Assembly: GCA_024195265.1 (NCBI GenBank)
Contig: JAJLRJ010000003.1
Coordinates: 57,357,489-57,421,488, forward strand
Direction of reading: 5' to 3'
Length of the DNA stretch: 64,000 nucleotides
Source: Dendrophyllia cribrosa
Taxonomy: Eukaryota; Cnidaria; Anthozoa; Scleractinia; Dendrophylliidae
Of this stretch, positions 12,701 to 25,289 are shown piece by piece; positions within the stretch are counted from its first letter, which is position 1, and every line of letters begins with the position of its first letter. The position numbers and the translations under genes were made by a program. The notes under the pieces are model-generated. The model did no database searches, was not told where the DNA came from, and saw only the letters and a program-made list of their open reading frames with translations.

Positions 12701-15700
12701 ATTTTACAAAATTAAACTTTATTTTTCTTAGCAATCTTGAGAGTTTAATAAAGGGTCACAGTAAGTTTAACAGGGCTTAAGCCTTAGCTTTGATGAGTGT
12801 CCATTTAGTTTAATCCTTGGTACAGACTGTAATATCAGTGTGAATGATGGTTGACCTCTTACTGTAATATTCCTCTTTTTTGTACCTTCCAGGCCAGGTG
12901 GTATTGAGAGGCAGTTCCGTTTAAAGTGCAAAAAGTGAGTAAAGGAATTGATGCTTCCTGTTATCTTTTAACATCTAGTTTGAATTGTATGTTTTACTAA
13001 CATGTACAATCATCACAACGATAATCCCACAATGATCATAATTTTTAATATATGATTATTTAATTCATCCAAATTCATTTTATTTATTTTTATTCACCAT
13101 TGTCGGGTATAATTCAGGGGCAGATCCAGGATTTTTTTTATCGGGGGTGGCTTCGAGTATAATGCCTAAGTCTAAAATAATTTATTTTTCATTGTTGCAA
13201 TTACAGTGTGTATTTACTAAGAAGAAAACTGTTAAAACCGAGGGTTTAAAGGGGTGTGGCTAGCCACCTAATCCACCCGCTGTGTCTGCCTCTGTAATTA
13301 GAAACTTACAAGTGTTTAGCTCTCCTGTTTGCTTGATTGCTCACTGAAATATGGAGCATTGAACAGTAAACTCTGTCTAAGCTTGACACATACAGGACCA
13401 GCTTTACAATGTACATGCCTTAGAGAGGTGTCTAATTAGAGAGTTTAGATACATGTACAGATGAACAAGTAAAATTCGGCCGGAAGCAGCTGATAATTGG
13501 TGTCCGCCATACAGGGGTGTTGGTCTCCTCAAGTCTCAATTTTTTTCTGGTTTCTTTGCAGCTGCCTAAGTTGCTAGCATCACAACGAGGATCATTAATT
13601 TCACTCATTTGTCTCATCTTATGATCTGTAGTTAACCATATGATGATTTCATGTATTCACATTCATTTATTAACCATCATCAGGTACATGTACATGTGTA
13701 TGTTTATGAACTCACACTTGACTACAGTGTAGCTACAGTTGTATCTGCTTTGGTGATTAATGTACATGTAGCAGTTTGTTGGCTCTTGAATTATGGGAAA
13801 ATATGTAGAATTGCAATCATGTAATAAATAGAGGTTATTCAGCGTGAAGTTGTGTAATACGACTGAGTATTTTTTACAGTAAGAAAAAATAAAAACTGAC
13901 TAGTAAAAATGCCCAGCCACATTACACAACTTTTCGCTGAATAAAATTAATTGTTTATTATACGACAGTAATCTTCTCCTAAAACTAAGTTTTTAAAACT
14001 GTTTTTCCTAGCGCTCGATCAGAAGAGTTTTTTAACGTGTCATATTTGGACTCGTTTTGATGCGTATTTGCACTCTAGAATGCTATTTCGAATAATACTG
14101 TAATAATGTGTAAACGGGTCCTTGAATATTGTTGAAATGTTCTGAAAAAGTTGTTGAATGAAATGTTCTGAAGTCTGCATGAACCTCATTTAATCAACAT
14201 TTTGTTCTCACTTACTGCTTTTCTTTGTTTAATACTACAGGTGCAATCTGTGGCTTTTTTACAGACCTTCGAAGAAAGATCAAACTGTTACATTTGTGGT
14301 AGATGGTAAGAGCTACATGTAAATACTCTTTAATTTCCTTTGCACTGATTGCAAATTATCAAAACATTGTCATGTACAGGTAAAGAATTCATTACATCAA
14401 CTTTTCTCAAACCACGTTTGCCACCAAGTCTGGGAAAAGGACCCAGCCCAGGACAGATAACTTGTGAGGGGAGAGTGCTCTAATCACTTTGCAAACCAAG
14501 CTCTGATTTAAAGTTACAGTACATCAAAATTGACCTTCTTGAAAGATGATGATCCCTTCAATGTACATCACGTACAATGTCATGTAATCATCCATTTGTC
14601 ATTTTTTCTTTGGACTGTTGAAAGTATTTTTTTAGTTTGATTTAAAAAGTTTTCAAACCAGTTTGATTTTTGTCAATCCTTTATCTAAGAATATGACAAT
14701 GAATCTGAGACAAAGGAAAATAAAAATTAAACTGGTTTGGGAATTTTCAAATCGAAGAAAAAATTGAACCACAGCACATACATGCAATGGACATTTTTAA
14801 CAGCATTGCATGTGTGTACATTCTCCATGCACAGGTACATTGCTTGTTAATTGATGCATGTGGATGTAACAAAATGCATTGTCTGTCCTTTGCCAGGAGC
14901 CTTGGTTCAAAGTGGAGACAGTCAAGCAACAACAACAGTGAAACCTAAGCCAAATAAGGTATGCTATAGTACAATGCAGGTGGTTCTACAAGGATAAAAC
15001 ACACTTGGTTTTAGTGAAAATTGCCAAAAACATAACTTACAAAAATTGATGCAGGATGTTCTCTTATAAATTATAGTTGAACCTCCATAAGCAACCACCT
15101 CTTGAGAATGTTAGTGACCACTTTTGCAAAATTATACCAAATTTTATCCAGTGAAATCATTACATGTATATAGTAGAATCCCCTTACATTGTATAAGCGA
15201 CCTCTTCTCATACAGCTGTACATGTAACTGACCACAGCCAATTTCAAGTTTTGTTGATTTGATTTGTTCTATGTTTTTAACCTCTGGTAAGTGACGACTA
15301 CCACTCGCTCATATTTTGATGTCACCACAGATGCAATTAGAATAATTATTTGTAAGAGTACAACTACAATAAAATAAAAATTGCGTCCCTTGTATCAAAA
15401 CATCTACATGTACATGTATATGATAAGATATTTTGCGCTGATAACATTTTGTATATAAGATACATGTAAGGGACTACATGTACCTTGGGTTTGGACTGTA
15501 TATAATTAATATGTGATTTTAATTTATGTCAAATACCATATTTCCTTGAATAATAGCCGTCCCTCGATTAATCGTCCCCCTCGAATAATCGCCCCCCCTT
15601 TGGTGGAAATATTTAAAATAATCGCCTCCCTCGATTAATCCCCCCCCCCCCCCCCCCCCCCCATCCCCTCCCATCCAGCCAAGTTGAAAATTCATTTCCA

Positions 15701-18700
15701 GATTCTCTAAGGACAAACTCAAACTTTAAAGTTTATTTAAAGATCATACATGTAGTGACACAATTTCTTTTTGCTTATTATCGCGTTCAAAGAACGCAAT
15801 CCTAATTTCGTGTTGGTTGTCCTGTGGTTTATGTGCCATAAAATTTGAGATTTTTTGGTAGACGGTCTTCCAAATGGCCGCCCCTATTGGTTTTTTCAGG
15901 GGCTCATTTCCACCGGAAATTCCTTCGAACGCGTCTCCATAATCTGTGATTACTGCTAGTATAATAATTATTGTATAAATGTACATGTAAATGTATAAGC
16001 TTGTATTACTACTATAAATTATTTATGATAACTTTTCTTATTTTATTGTATTTTAAATATTCATTTTTTAGTGGAATACCTGTATGTAAACTAGCTGGTT
16101 TGTTATCGTCGTAGCTTTTCAAAGGCGTCTATGATAACATACTCTTTTATAGCTAAGCGTATGACACAATAAACAGTATTGTATTGTATAGAAAACAACC
16201 ATAACAATAATAATAACAATAACAATAAAAAGGACATGTTTCAGATAGTTTTTCTATAGTGACGTTCATGTATTTGACTCTTTCCTTTATTTGTTGGAGC
16301 TCTCTAAGTGATCTAAGCTTCAAGCGAGCAATATTTGAAATAATCGCCCCCCTCGATTAATCACCTCCCCTCAAATAATCGCCCCCTTTTGGAGTGAAAA
16401 AATTGATAATCGCCCCCGGCTATTATTCAAGGAAATACGGTATGCATTATCAATACAGCAATCCAAATATTCAGACTGATGTACCGTATTTTCCGGTGTA
16501 TAAGTCGAACCCTGAAACCACGAAAATTGGCCCCAAAAATCGACCTCGTCTTATGCACCGGCCAAAACTCAAGAGCTGTTGGTTCATAAGGAAATTAGCA
16601 TAACAATGACAACCTGAGATTAACATGGAAGTGACATTTATTGCAGTAAAGGAGCAACGATCGATCTTGGTTTCGCTTTCCGAGCAAAATACACGTTCTT
16701 ACCTTTACAAATGTGAATTCTTCACATTAGGGATTTGTCATTAAAAATATTCGATTTTCCTGCTCAATGCATGCAAGTTTGAGGTTATTTTGTGCTTGAA
16801 ATCCATGACTACTACTACTTCTGAAGAACATAGGCACGCATTGCGTGCATGAGCTATTTTGAAAATTACCTAAATGATATGAAATGGTGAAAGTAACAAA
16901 ACAGCGGAAGTTAACTCGCACAAATAACCGCTTGCAGATATACGTTTTTAAAATCCTCCGGCCCGCCCACTACCAAAAAAAATACCGAGATAACCAACTG
17001 GGTCCCGTTTCTCGTTTCTCGGCTAGCTTTTTTTCACGGGATTTCCAGAGTTATTTTTTGACGAAACTACGGTCCCAGTGAAATGAGCAACTTGTTTCAG
17101 TAATGAGTGTATTAAATTAAATGTCAACCAGAAAAGTCCTGCACATAAATTTGATGCATCCAAATTGAAGGCTTATTATTTCCTGGAAATTTGTATCTAG
17201 TCTTTTTTTAAAGGTTTCTTTTATTATTCACAAAAGACACGTGGAAAAGGTTCCTTTGGCCTGGAAGAAGCAAACTAATTAAATTAAATTGTTTTCAACT
17301 CCAAACCACAAGCTAATTAAATTAGTGACACGAAAATTCTTTGAACCACCTGTTTCTGTAATGTCAACCAGAAAAGTCTTTCACAGAAACTAAACGCATG
17401 AAAAATGAATATAAGTAGTCTCCTAGTAAATTGGAACTAATATTATTTAAACAACTGTTTTTATTCTCCACAAAAAAGTCGTGCAAATAGAAACAGAACT
17501 AATTAGATTAAATTGTTTTCGACTCAAAACCTCAAGCTAATTGAATTACTTACACGAACATTGTTGAGGTTAACATTTGGAACCAAACACCTTTTCCTGT
17601 AATGTCGACCAGCAGAAACTTAGCGCATCCAAAATGAATTTTGCTTGTTTCCTAGTAAATTGCAACTAATATTTTTTAAACAGGCGTTTTTTAACGCACC
17701 ATATAAATTAATTACATTACGTTTTCTCGAAAACATGTTGAATTTCATCACGTACCAGTTTCTATAAGGACAAAGTTCAATATTTGCACGTGCACACAAC
17801 GTGACTGCTCATACAAAATACAGTCGCTTCTCGCTTATAGTAATCGCTTGAGGCATACAATTAATAACCTACACATCAGCTCACATTAATTCAAAGAAAG
17901 ATAAACGTTTTACATACTGTAAATTGTAGATTAATTGCATTACATGTTCTCTGTTGAACTCCATGCATCACGGACAAGTTTCTATAAGGACAAAGTTCAA
18001 CATTTTCACGTGCAGACAGCGTGTCTGACAAAAAAAATCCAATTTTAAATAGTAATCTCTTGAAACCCAGGCTTGAAACATACAATTCATGTTCCGCATC
18101 ATATTATTTGAAATCGGCTTGCCGTTTTTGCAATAAAACTATACTCATACTTCAGTATAAGCTCACCTATGAACGTAACCGCAGTCCACATTTTTTGGAC
18201 GTCTCATCCCCCGCAGACCATTCTACCATTCATGCATAGGGCACATTATAGGCAGTATTTCTGAATAAATGTCCTTGATATTGCCAGGTTAGCAAGCCAG
18301 TCGGGATTAGAGAACAGTTCCCAAGCAACAAATTTTCAAAACTTTACACATTTAGTGTTTGCGGCAACAATCGCGGAGATTCAAGATGGCTGATTTTCAA
18401 TTCATGTCAAGTGCCCTTCTTTGACCTTCAGTAATACCATTTTAGAAGCGAAAATTTGATTGGCTGACATAGTACACGGTGTACATACTAGAGGCAATCT
18501 GATTGGTGTGACATAACCCAAGACATACATACAAACAAACAAACAAACTAACTAACAAACATACTAACATCACAAACCAACCTTTGCGCCTGCTAATGAG
18601 CTATTTTTTTCAAAATAGCTCAAAAAACAAATCGCACATCGATCGACAAGACTCTAGAAACTTGGTAACCACACACTTGAAATGAGCACGTGCTTCTAGC

Positions 18701-21328
18701 TGGGTTACTAAGCATCCAAGATGGCAGCCTGTTCACAGACTAGATCATCTATGGCTTCATGCGTTCATTTTATGGTATTTCTTCATTATAAAAAGCTTCA
18801 AAATGACCCACAAACATAACAAAAGAAATTTTAGAGCAGGTATCTTGAGAATTTGGATTCATAGTTGTCAATTTATTAACGAAGTGCATTCGTTTGCATG
18901 TTAGTCGGTCAATGCATGTGGTTCATTCGGTTTACTTTGACTTTGGGTCTCGAAGATGCTCTGCAAGAGAGACAAGACTTGTTTTCCTAGAAAATCGTAA
19001 AGAATTCTTCATCCTCATACTTGATGCCAAATCAAGAAAATCCTAATTTTTAGGCTCAAAAAGTGGGGTCGACTTATACACCGATTCGACTTATACACCG
19101 GAAAATACGGTAAGTCATTTCAGTGGTAACTGAGTAGTTATATAAATTATTTCTTACCAGCACTTTGTTTTTTTTCATTGACTAAACTTGTAGGTCATGG
19201 TGACAAAGAGGACCAAAGAATTTGGTAAATTTAGTTCAGTGACAGTATCCACCATTGATGAAGAAGAGGAGGAAATTGAACAAGTAATTAATTGATTCTT
19301 GGATAAATGGCCAGTATATGTGTGAAATAAGCAACAACAAAACTTGTTTTATGGACAGTACAATGTGTATCCCTGTGGCTAGGTTTTTTTGCATTTTGTA
19401 CCCATACATATATATCATATGCAATGAATTGAATTTTGTATATTGCAGACTTCACAGTCCTAATACATGTATGTATACAGTGGAGTCTCTATTGGGACAC
19501 CTCCACTAAGGGGACAGAAACTTGTGTCCCTGCACAACTCTCATGTAGTTATAATTATTGTATTTTTAATACATTGTATTATGCCTATGAAGGGATACCT
19601 CTAATTTTAAGGGGACGGGACACTTTTAATTGTCCCAAATTCTTAATTTTAACCTTCATTAATGGGTACTCAAAGCCCCATTCCAAGTGAAAGAGTAAGT
19701 GTAGTGAAAACGTTAGTGGAGTATGCAATGCATACAAGTAACAAACAAATCAGACCTCTTGCAAGGGTCATGTGCAATTTACCTTAAAGTGCATATGAAG
19801 TAATTTTTTATTTTGTCTTTTTTTGGAGGCTGTTATGCCTTTATTTCGAAATGATAAAAGAAATTTGTCAGAGAAAAATTTAAGGCCTCTTTTTTGCCGT
19901 CCAAAGTAGCACAATTTGCAGAAATCAGTGTCCCGGAGACTGGGAACGAGGTTTCGAAATCCATTGTGTTGATGATGTAGAAAATACTTCGGATTCGTTT
20001 CTTCAAAAGAATGCCGCCATGATACTCGTGAGTTGAAGTATTTTCTACGTCACAGCCTTGTAATACAATAGCTTTGGCCGCGTGCTCGATAGAGACACTT
20101 TCTGGCGGAAAATGCAAAACTTTCAAGCCGAATAATTTCACAATGGGAAGGATCTTTTCGATGAAACCCACAAATTTAGATAAAGAAAGTAAAGCACTAT
20201 CAAACCATGGAAATATTTTTTTTACTTCATATGCACTTTAAGGGTCAGGTCTGATATCCCTTATTAATTTTCTTTTGTGCAATGGTGGTACCATTAACCA
20301 ATTCCAAGACAGTGTACATGTAACTGTATTTCATCAGTTAGTTTTGTTCAAGAAGGCATACAATGTACATAATAATTTAGAGATGCGCATTATTTCATTG
20401 TGTGAATGTCAAGTCGCTTGATGCAAGACTTGCTTCTCAAGTGAAGTCACTTGACTTGTATGACAGTACATTTGACTGGTACTGTTCCATGTTACTGATA
20501 TCCATTTATTGTTATGTTGTAGCATGAAGTAGCATCATCCTATGCCCACAATGCTCAGATCATTGAGAAGCAACTTGAGAGGAAAACAACAGCACAGAAA
20601 AGGGCAGTTGTTGATCAGGTAAAATGTTTACTTTTCTTAAAGCTGTTCGCAGTTTTTCTTATTACATTAAAATTATAGATACATGTACATTGTAGGGGTT
20701 ATTCAACAAAAAGTTGACTACTGCATTTATTTCCCGTGTCTGCCACCAATATCATGATTTTATCTAAAGCTTTAAAATAATCTGTAACTCTACAGATCAG
20801 CGTCTGTATTGTTATATTGTCTTACCTTCATTATTTTCAATTACATTACATGTACTTTTCCCTGCCTCAAATAACGTTTTTGCTAATTTGCAGGGCAACT
20901 GTATTTAAGTTTATATGTCTAATAAATTTTTGTTTGTTGTTGTTGTTGTACATGTACATTGTAGAGGTTATTCATTACGAAAAGTTGACTACTGCTGGGG
21001 GTGTTTTTTTCTGAGTAAATTATGCAATCCTTACTGAATATAATTTATTATACAGTGTACAAGTACAACAATCATCTTTTTCAGTTGTAAACAATGTCAC
21101 AGCATGGGGATTTGTTTACATGTATTAAAGTAAAAGGAGAAGGCAGTGAAGATTGCTGTTTATATATTTATTTTGTTTGTCTATTTGTTTGTTTATTTAT
21201 TTATTGAATTTACACCACAGTGACTCATCAACTCATATACTGTATATTTAACTATTTTTTTATTTGTTGCATAGCTTAAACAGGATCCAACAAAGAAAGC
21301 AAGAGGCACGCTTATTGATCGAGACTAG
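6724..21328 (+). CDS. STEEP1: STEEP1 orthologue (STING ER-exit protein), eight exons, complete
   Basis: Exons: 6724-6847, 7708-7822, 12893-12934, 14241-14305, 14897-14958, 19194-19283, 20523-20618, 21275-21328; all introns are GT-AG and phases join without a stop, giving 648 nt (215 aa plus TAG), close to the 222 aa of human STEEP1 (CXorf56). Recognisable blocks are [20 protein letters not shown] at the N-terminus, the CLCGQ and later KCKKCNLWLFY cysteines (a probable zinc site), [36 protein letters not shown] followed by an acidic run, and a basic C-terminal coiled segment ending GTLIDRD. In mammals the protein binds STING and promotes its exit from the ER; that role here is inferred from orthology. 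Introns 2 (7823-12892) and 5 (14959-19193) are enlarged by transposons. A candidate AATAAA lies at 22030-22035. Confidence 0.95.
6958..7176. mobile_element. Foldback MITE in STEEP1 intron 1 (ACAGAATGCAGG ends)
   Basis: ACAGAATGCAGGACCACTTT at 6958 pairs with the sequence ending TGGCCCAGTATTCTGT at 7176. The inverted arms extend about 60 bp and contain the palindromic CGAGCTGGCTCG segment. Non-coding. Confidence 0.75.
8163..8328. mobile_element. MITE in STEEP1 intron 2, family shared with 14600-14770
   Basis: Inverted ends GTTGTGGTTCAAATTT and AAATTTGAACCACAAC. The internal block AATCTGAGTCAAAGGAAAAT recurs, slightly changed, in intron 4 near 14702, so two members of one family lie in different introns of STEEP1. 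Confidence 0.55.
10001..11377 (-). mobile_element. Truncated piggyBac element nested in the 9364-12023 element
   Basis: TTAA is present on both sides (9997-10000 and 11378-11381). The ends CCCTTTCACTCCCAGG and CTTGGGAGTGAAAGGG are inverted repeats. TTAA targeting with CCC termini and the coding content inside match the piggyBac superfamily. Confidence 0.8.
10313..11113 (-). pseudogene. piggyBac transposase (PGBD-like), C-terminally truncated
   Basis: Starting at the ATG at 11113 ([17 protein letters not shown]), the frame has an acidic N-terminus, then the piggyBac core ([20 protein letters not shown] about residues 140-160; [18 protein letters not shown] about 175-192; [14 protein letters not shown] about 232-246, holding the first catalytic Asp; [12 protein letters not shown]). 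The frame then degenerates and stops after about 267 residues. The usual length is 550-600 aa, so the second and third catalytic Asp residues and the C-terminal Cys-rich domain are missing. It cannot be an active transposase. It lies antisense within STEEP1 intron 2. Confidence 0.85.
12334..12691. repeat. Four-copy ~88-bp tandem repeat in STEEP1 intron 2
   Basis: Four head-to-tail copies begin with GTTCTAACTTTTGAGTC or a near match and contain ATCCTATGGTGTGACCATTC and GCAGTACTTTTGCATGGTAC. Long apparent reading frames across them follow from the repeat and are not genes. Confidence 0.9.
13115..13297. mobile_element. MITE with CAGGGGCAGATCC ends in STEEP1 intron 3
   Basis: CAGGGGCAGATCCAGGA at 13117 and GTGTCTGCCTCTG near 13281-13293 are imperfect inverted ends, and TAATT occurs on both sides. 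Similar termini are seen at 37317-37577. Confidence 0.5.
13833..13946. mobile_element. Short MITE (ATTCAGCGTGAAGTTGTGTA ends) in STEEP1 intron 3
   Basis: ATTCAGCGTGAAGTTGTGTA and TACACAACTTTTCGCTGAAT are inverted across about 110 bp. Related direct sequence (GGTTATTCA...AAAGTTGACTACTGC) occurs twice near 20697 and 20966 in intron 7. Confidence 0.5.
15534..16442. mobile_element. TACCGTATTT-ended non-autonomous transposon 1 (ATAATCGCCCCC type)
   Basis: Left end TACCATATTTCCTTGAATAA, right end TATTCAAGGAAATACGGTA. Each TIR continues into short repeats of the form CTCGAATAATCGCCCCC. 909 bp, no coding signal. It lies in STEEP1 intron 5. Confidence 0.75.
16482..19112. mobile_element. TACCGTATTT-ended non-autonomous transposon 2 (ATAAGTCGA type)
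   Basis: Left end TACCGTATTTTCCGGTGTAT and right end ATACACCGGAAAATACGGTA are perfect inverted repeats that continue into AAGTCGA-type sequence. The 2.6-kb interior holds no transposase. At about 17100-17720 an imperfect repeat (AATGTCAACCAGAAAAGTC..., about 230 bp) occurs roughly three times. It is only 40 bp from the previous element, so two relatives inserted nearly side by side. Confidence 0.75.
19788..20237. mobile_element. 450-bp TTAA-flanked MITE (AGTGCATATGAAGTAA ends)
   Basis: TTAA at 19784-19787 and 20238-20241. Ends AGTGCATATGAAGTAATT and TTTTACTTCATATGCACT. A 112-codon frame on the minus strand (20171-19833) lies inside; it has no recognisable domain. Intron 6 of STEEP1. Confidence 0.8.
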
Positions 21329-22100
21329 CGAACAAGCCAATCACAATCAAAGGTTGCTGGTGGAATATCAAGACCAAGCTGCATTGGTTTTAGTGCCATC
21401 AACTCAGATATTTATTTTCATCAGGCAAAATTTGTTCTCTGTAAGAAGTTGGATATGATCCAGAGATTATTACTGTGGTGCTTAGCTACCTGTTATGGCA
21501 TCAAGTGTAGAAGATATTCGGTGACTCAACTTCTTTTATGCTGCTTTAGAGCCCTCATGTGACACCAGCCAAGCATATGTACAGTATGCTATATTACCTT
21601 CATGTGCATTTACGAGATCTACTGGCTGACTGACATAAATACTTTTGCTACCTCCCTAGAAGAACTCTCAGGGAGGAATATTGCTCTATCAATAATAGCT
21701 TTGTATTTGAGAGAGCCCAGAAGCATGCGACAAGGATGTCTTGCTAGGCTTTCTCTCATGGACAAGTCTAGTGTACAGTAGCACAGTTAATTGAATTGAT
21801 TTTCAACCTTGGGCCTAGGCCCCGACAGTGACCAGGTTTGGACTGTGGAGAATGTGTCTGATAGTTTTCACATCATCCTTTGGTAAAGGGCTAAAAAGAC
21901 ATTGTTCATCCAGATTACCATGCCTCTCATTTCAAACACTGTATAATTATACCAATTTCATTCTGGTATGAAAATCTAGAGAATGTTTGTGGATGAAATC
22001 CTGCATGCAAGATGTTTACTGAACTGTGCAATAAAATTAAGCATTACTTCCAAAGTAAAAGTATTGTCAAATTTAGTCTACTTTATTAGCCTAGTCCCAG
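21329..22100. other. STEEP1 3' UTR and downstream spacer
   Basis: No second coding exon is evident. A candidate AATAAA lies at 22030-22035. The sequence just past the stop is AT-rich and unremarkable. Confidence 0.4.
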
Positions 22101-22119
22101 GCATTTCATGCTCATTTTA

Positions 22120-22390
22120 GGCCTGGGCCCAGTTGTTCGAAAGCCGATTAACACTAACCCAGGATTAAAAGTTAACCGAGAATTTCATTTCTTTGTTTCA
22201 AAATGTTCTCAAAAGCTTATTTTATCTACATGTAGAAGTGAAGACAAGTAAAAGTCGAAGCCGAAGGTCAGAAAAACATTTTGAAAAATTTCCACGATTA
22301 GTAATTTTGTTGGATTCAAATTTTATACTTATCATTGGTTAACTTGATCGTGCTTCAGGGTAATCGTGCTTTGAACAACCCGGCCCTGGC
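22120..22390. mobile_element. MITE with GGGCCCAGTTGTTCGAAAGC end
   Basis: Left end GGGCCCAGTTGTTCGAAAGC and right end GTGCTTTGAACAACCCGGCC are imperfect inverted repeats spanning about 260 bp. Non-coding. Confidence 0.6.
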
Positions 22391-22532
22391 CCCGGTTGTT
22401 CAAAAGGTGGATAGCGCTATCCACTGGATAAATCACTATCCAGTGGATAAGTATTTACAAAATCCATTGTGCTATCACTGGATAGTGATTTATCCGGTGG
22501 ATAGCGCTATCCACCTTTTGAACAACGGGCCC
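22388..22532. mobile_element. Palindromic MITE (GTTGTTCAAAAGGTGGATAG)
   Basis: The arms GGTTGTTCAAAAGGTGGATA and TATCCACCTTTTGAACAACG each contain the palindrome GGATAGCGCTATCC and repeated ACTGGATA(G)TGATT blocks. A more diverged copy lies at about 22787-22905 (GAACAAATTGGGCC... to ...CCACCTTTTAAACAACC). Confidence 0.75.
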
Positions 22533-23343
22533 TGGACTCTACCTTGGGTCATGACGTCACGAATTAGCACAGGCTGTCAGCAACTTGTTCCCAGGACCTT
22601 ACGTGGACTTTGCACTCGCCCGTGTGTGGAACACTTCCGGACCACGCTGATGCACTTAATAAAAATAAGTACTCTTGAATTAAATTCTCTAATTTTTCGA
22701 AACGACCTTTTTGTGGTCCAGGGCCAACAGGTAGTTGCTAAAATGGCAGGTTATTTTATCCACAGGAAACAGTTATTCGCTCTTTGAACAAATTGGGCCA
22801 ACCCCACTGTTAAAAGGGTGGATAGCACAACCAATTATATTAAATACATTCCAGCAGATAAACATTACAAACCAATTGTGTTATCCACCTTTTAAACAAC
22901 CAGGGATAGAAGGCTTTCATTCAATGGATTAATTTCACAAAACCATTATAAAGACACTTGTGATTCCTTGACAATTTATAATGATAATTATTCAAATGAC
23001 TGTCAGTGAACTGAATTAAATCAATTCAAATTAAATATTTTACAGCTTCCATACTCACTTATTGCACACTCAGTTTCTTTGAATGCCTGTTGCTTATAAT
23101 TACCAACTAATCAAACAGTGAATTCACGAGTTTTTGCGGTTCTCTTCAGTGAGTCGAGAATAAGTATGAAAAACACCACTCTAGGAGTGACTCATTCCAA
23201 TATAAAAACCTAGCCTTATTCATTAGCTTTCAAGGGGCAATTATACTGTTTGTGTTACATGTAAATTCCCGAGTTTAAATTTCATCCAAATCCGTCACGG
23301 ATAGTCAATAATACATTGTAACGCTGTATCTCCCCTTGTTGTC

Positions 23344-24984
23344 TTAACAGTTATCAGCTGGGTTCAATGGGGTTGTTTCCCCTGGCGTAAGTACCTCTGT
23401 CAAGTCCGTGTCTCTGTACTGCCTCATACGCTGGCGCTTTCTGTAACCAGTGAACACTGCTATGGCCAAAATTCCCGCCAAAATTGTAGCGCTCACGCTC
23501 AGAGTAACAGCGGCCACTTGGGACATGGGCTTGGTTTGGTCCCCAGAGACTAGGGGTTTCGGAGAGTCATCGTCGTCATCACGAGCCGCAAAAGAGGCCA
23601 AGGTCCAATCTGCATGAGAATCGTTTTTGTACCAAACTTCGCCATTTACCCCCACCACCATGAGTGTTTTAGTTGCGTTTGGGCTGACTTCCGGGCGGGG
23701 ATTATAAGGGGGTCGCTTCACCACTGACCTGGACATTTTAGCCAAAGAATTTGCTTTCACGCAGTAGTTTATTTCACATTCATTATCTACAGCCAGGAGG
23801 TGCTGGCTGTAACCTCGCGGGCAGCTTTGTGGGCCTTTAAATGTTCCGGCAGAATCACCCGCAAGGAAGAGCTCAACGGACGGAACTCTTTTTACATTTT
23901 TCCCCTGGGGTTTTTGGTCTCCCTTGGAATTTTCTTTCCCCTGAGGTTTAGTATGTGGGACAGCGAGAGGGTTCCCCGAAGTACAGCTGAAGAATCCTGC
24001 AAACTGCAACGCGAACTGAAAGCCGAGTTCGTAGTCATCGCTCACGCAAACGTGGGAATGCCCCCCGAAAGGCATAGAGTAGAATCTGTGCGGGCAGCTC
24101 AGAGATCCGGTCACAGGATTCGGTTCGGTTGAGGCGTAAACCCCGCCGAATAACATTCCGTTGTTAGCATCCACTGGTCCCACGGCGGCGCACCAAAAGG
24201 TTTGGAAATGCACCATGCTGTAATGAAAGATATTTTGGCACGAGGTATGACAGCAGTCCTTCAACAGAAGAAATCCACAGCGGTGCCAGACCTTGCGACA
24301 GTACGTCGATGATACGATTTCGTAATCGCGGGCATCTCGCTTGATCGGGGTTTTAAAAGTTCCACCGGTTGATATCCCTCGGGGCAAGAGAAATCTCCAG
24401 TTAGGGGATTCTTCTGTTGTAAGTTTTCGCACAAGTTCCCTGCGCTGTTGAATCGCGTTTCGTAACACTTTTGGTACACACCCTCAAAAGTGAAATTAGT
24501 GTTTTCAGCGTGACAACTTCCGTCGTCAACATTAGCCTCAAAGTTGAACCTTGGCGATATAGCGTCGGTACATCCACCCACGGTATTAACTTTGTAATAC
24601 AAACGAACGGCTCGTTCGACAATTTTCGCCAACCGATTAACTGTTGGCTCGGGTAAACCAGGCAGTGTTGCGGTTGTGACAGCATAATAGAGGGGGTCAC
24701 CGCTTCTGTCAATAGCCACGAGTTCATTTGCTAAACCATCTTCCCATTCTTGGACGCTAAAATTTGTTCTGTACGCTGGACCACCATACGTTAGCACGCG
24801 CGATGCAGTCTGGCTGCTCTGAAATTTGTTTATGTTCTCCTTGCTTTCATTGTGTCCAAACCCGCTTTTATATTGAGCGCTTTAAAGAAAGTTACACTGG
24901 CCGCCACGCGCGACGTGACTGCATTATCTGCAACTTGCTTCTCTTTAATTGTTGTTCTTGAAATCGGCCGCGGAGAACGAGCCG
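23344..24984 (-). pseudogene. MPEG1: MPEG1 (perforin-2) pseudogene, C-terminal part
   Basis: The minus strand encodes the second half of a macrophage-expressed gene 1 protein: the end of the MACPF domain (TYGGPAYR, VAIDRSGDPLYY, LPGLPEPTV), an EGF-like Cys-rich stretch, the P2 domain with many cysteines (CGFLLLKDCCHTSC; FGGHSHVC), a transmembrane segment (VTLSVSATILAGILAIAVF) and a basic cytosolic tail ending at the stop at 23344-23346. The reading frame changes around 24340-24365, next to short homopolymers, so the two long frames overlap only out of phase. Upstream of 24797 the coding remnant has further stops and shifts, and roughly 100 residues of the MACPF region appear to be missing. 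MPEG1 proteins are pore-forming effectors of phagocytes; this copy is not expected to yield one. The frame change alone could be an assembly error, but the other lesions argue for a pseudogene. Confidence 0.88.
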
Positions 24985-25029
24985 CTTGCTTTTCGGGCTT
25001 GAGACAAATGCGAATTTCGCATTTAAATA

Positions 25030-25289
25030 CCTCTACAGAGGCAACTTAAAATTTCGCAAATAAGTTTCTCTGTATATATATATATATACAGAGCGAAAAA
25101 TTCGCAGTTAATTAAATGCGAAATATTGCCTCTGTATATATATGGAGACCGAAAAATTCGCAGTTAATTAAATGCGAAATATTGCCTCCGTATATATATA
25201 TATAAAGACCGAAAAATTCGCAGTTAATTAAATGCGAAATATTGTCTCCGTATATACATATATATAAAGACCGAAAAATTCGCAGTTAA
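25030..25289. repeat. Satellite array A (left of nested transposon)
   Basis: About four to five ~56-bp monomers with the core AATTCGCAGTTAATTAAATG then CGAAATATTGCCTC, separated by TATATA tracts. The array continues at 34242 on the far side of the nested element. Confidence 0.9.

Noticed and set aside
12186..12731. Frames with repeated [10 protein letters not shown] segments
   Set aside because: They arise from the four-copy 88-bp tandem repeat in a STEEP1 intron.
19833..20171. 112-codon frame inside the 450-bp TTAA MITE
   Set aside because: Element too short to be autonomous and no domain visible; kept only as a note in the MITE entry.
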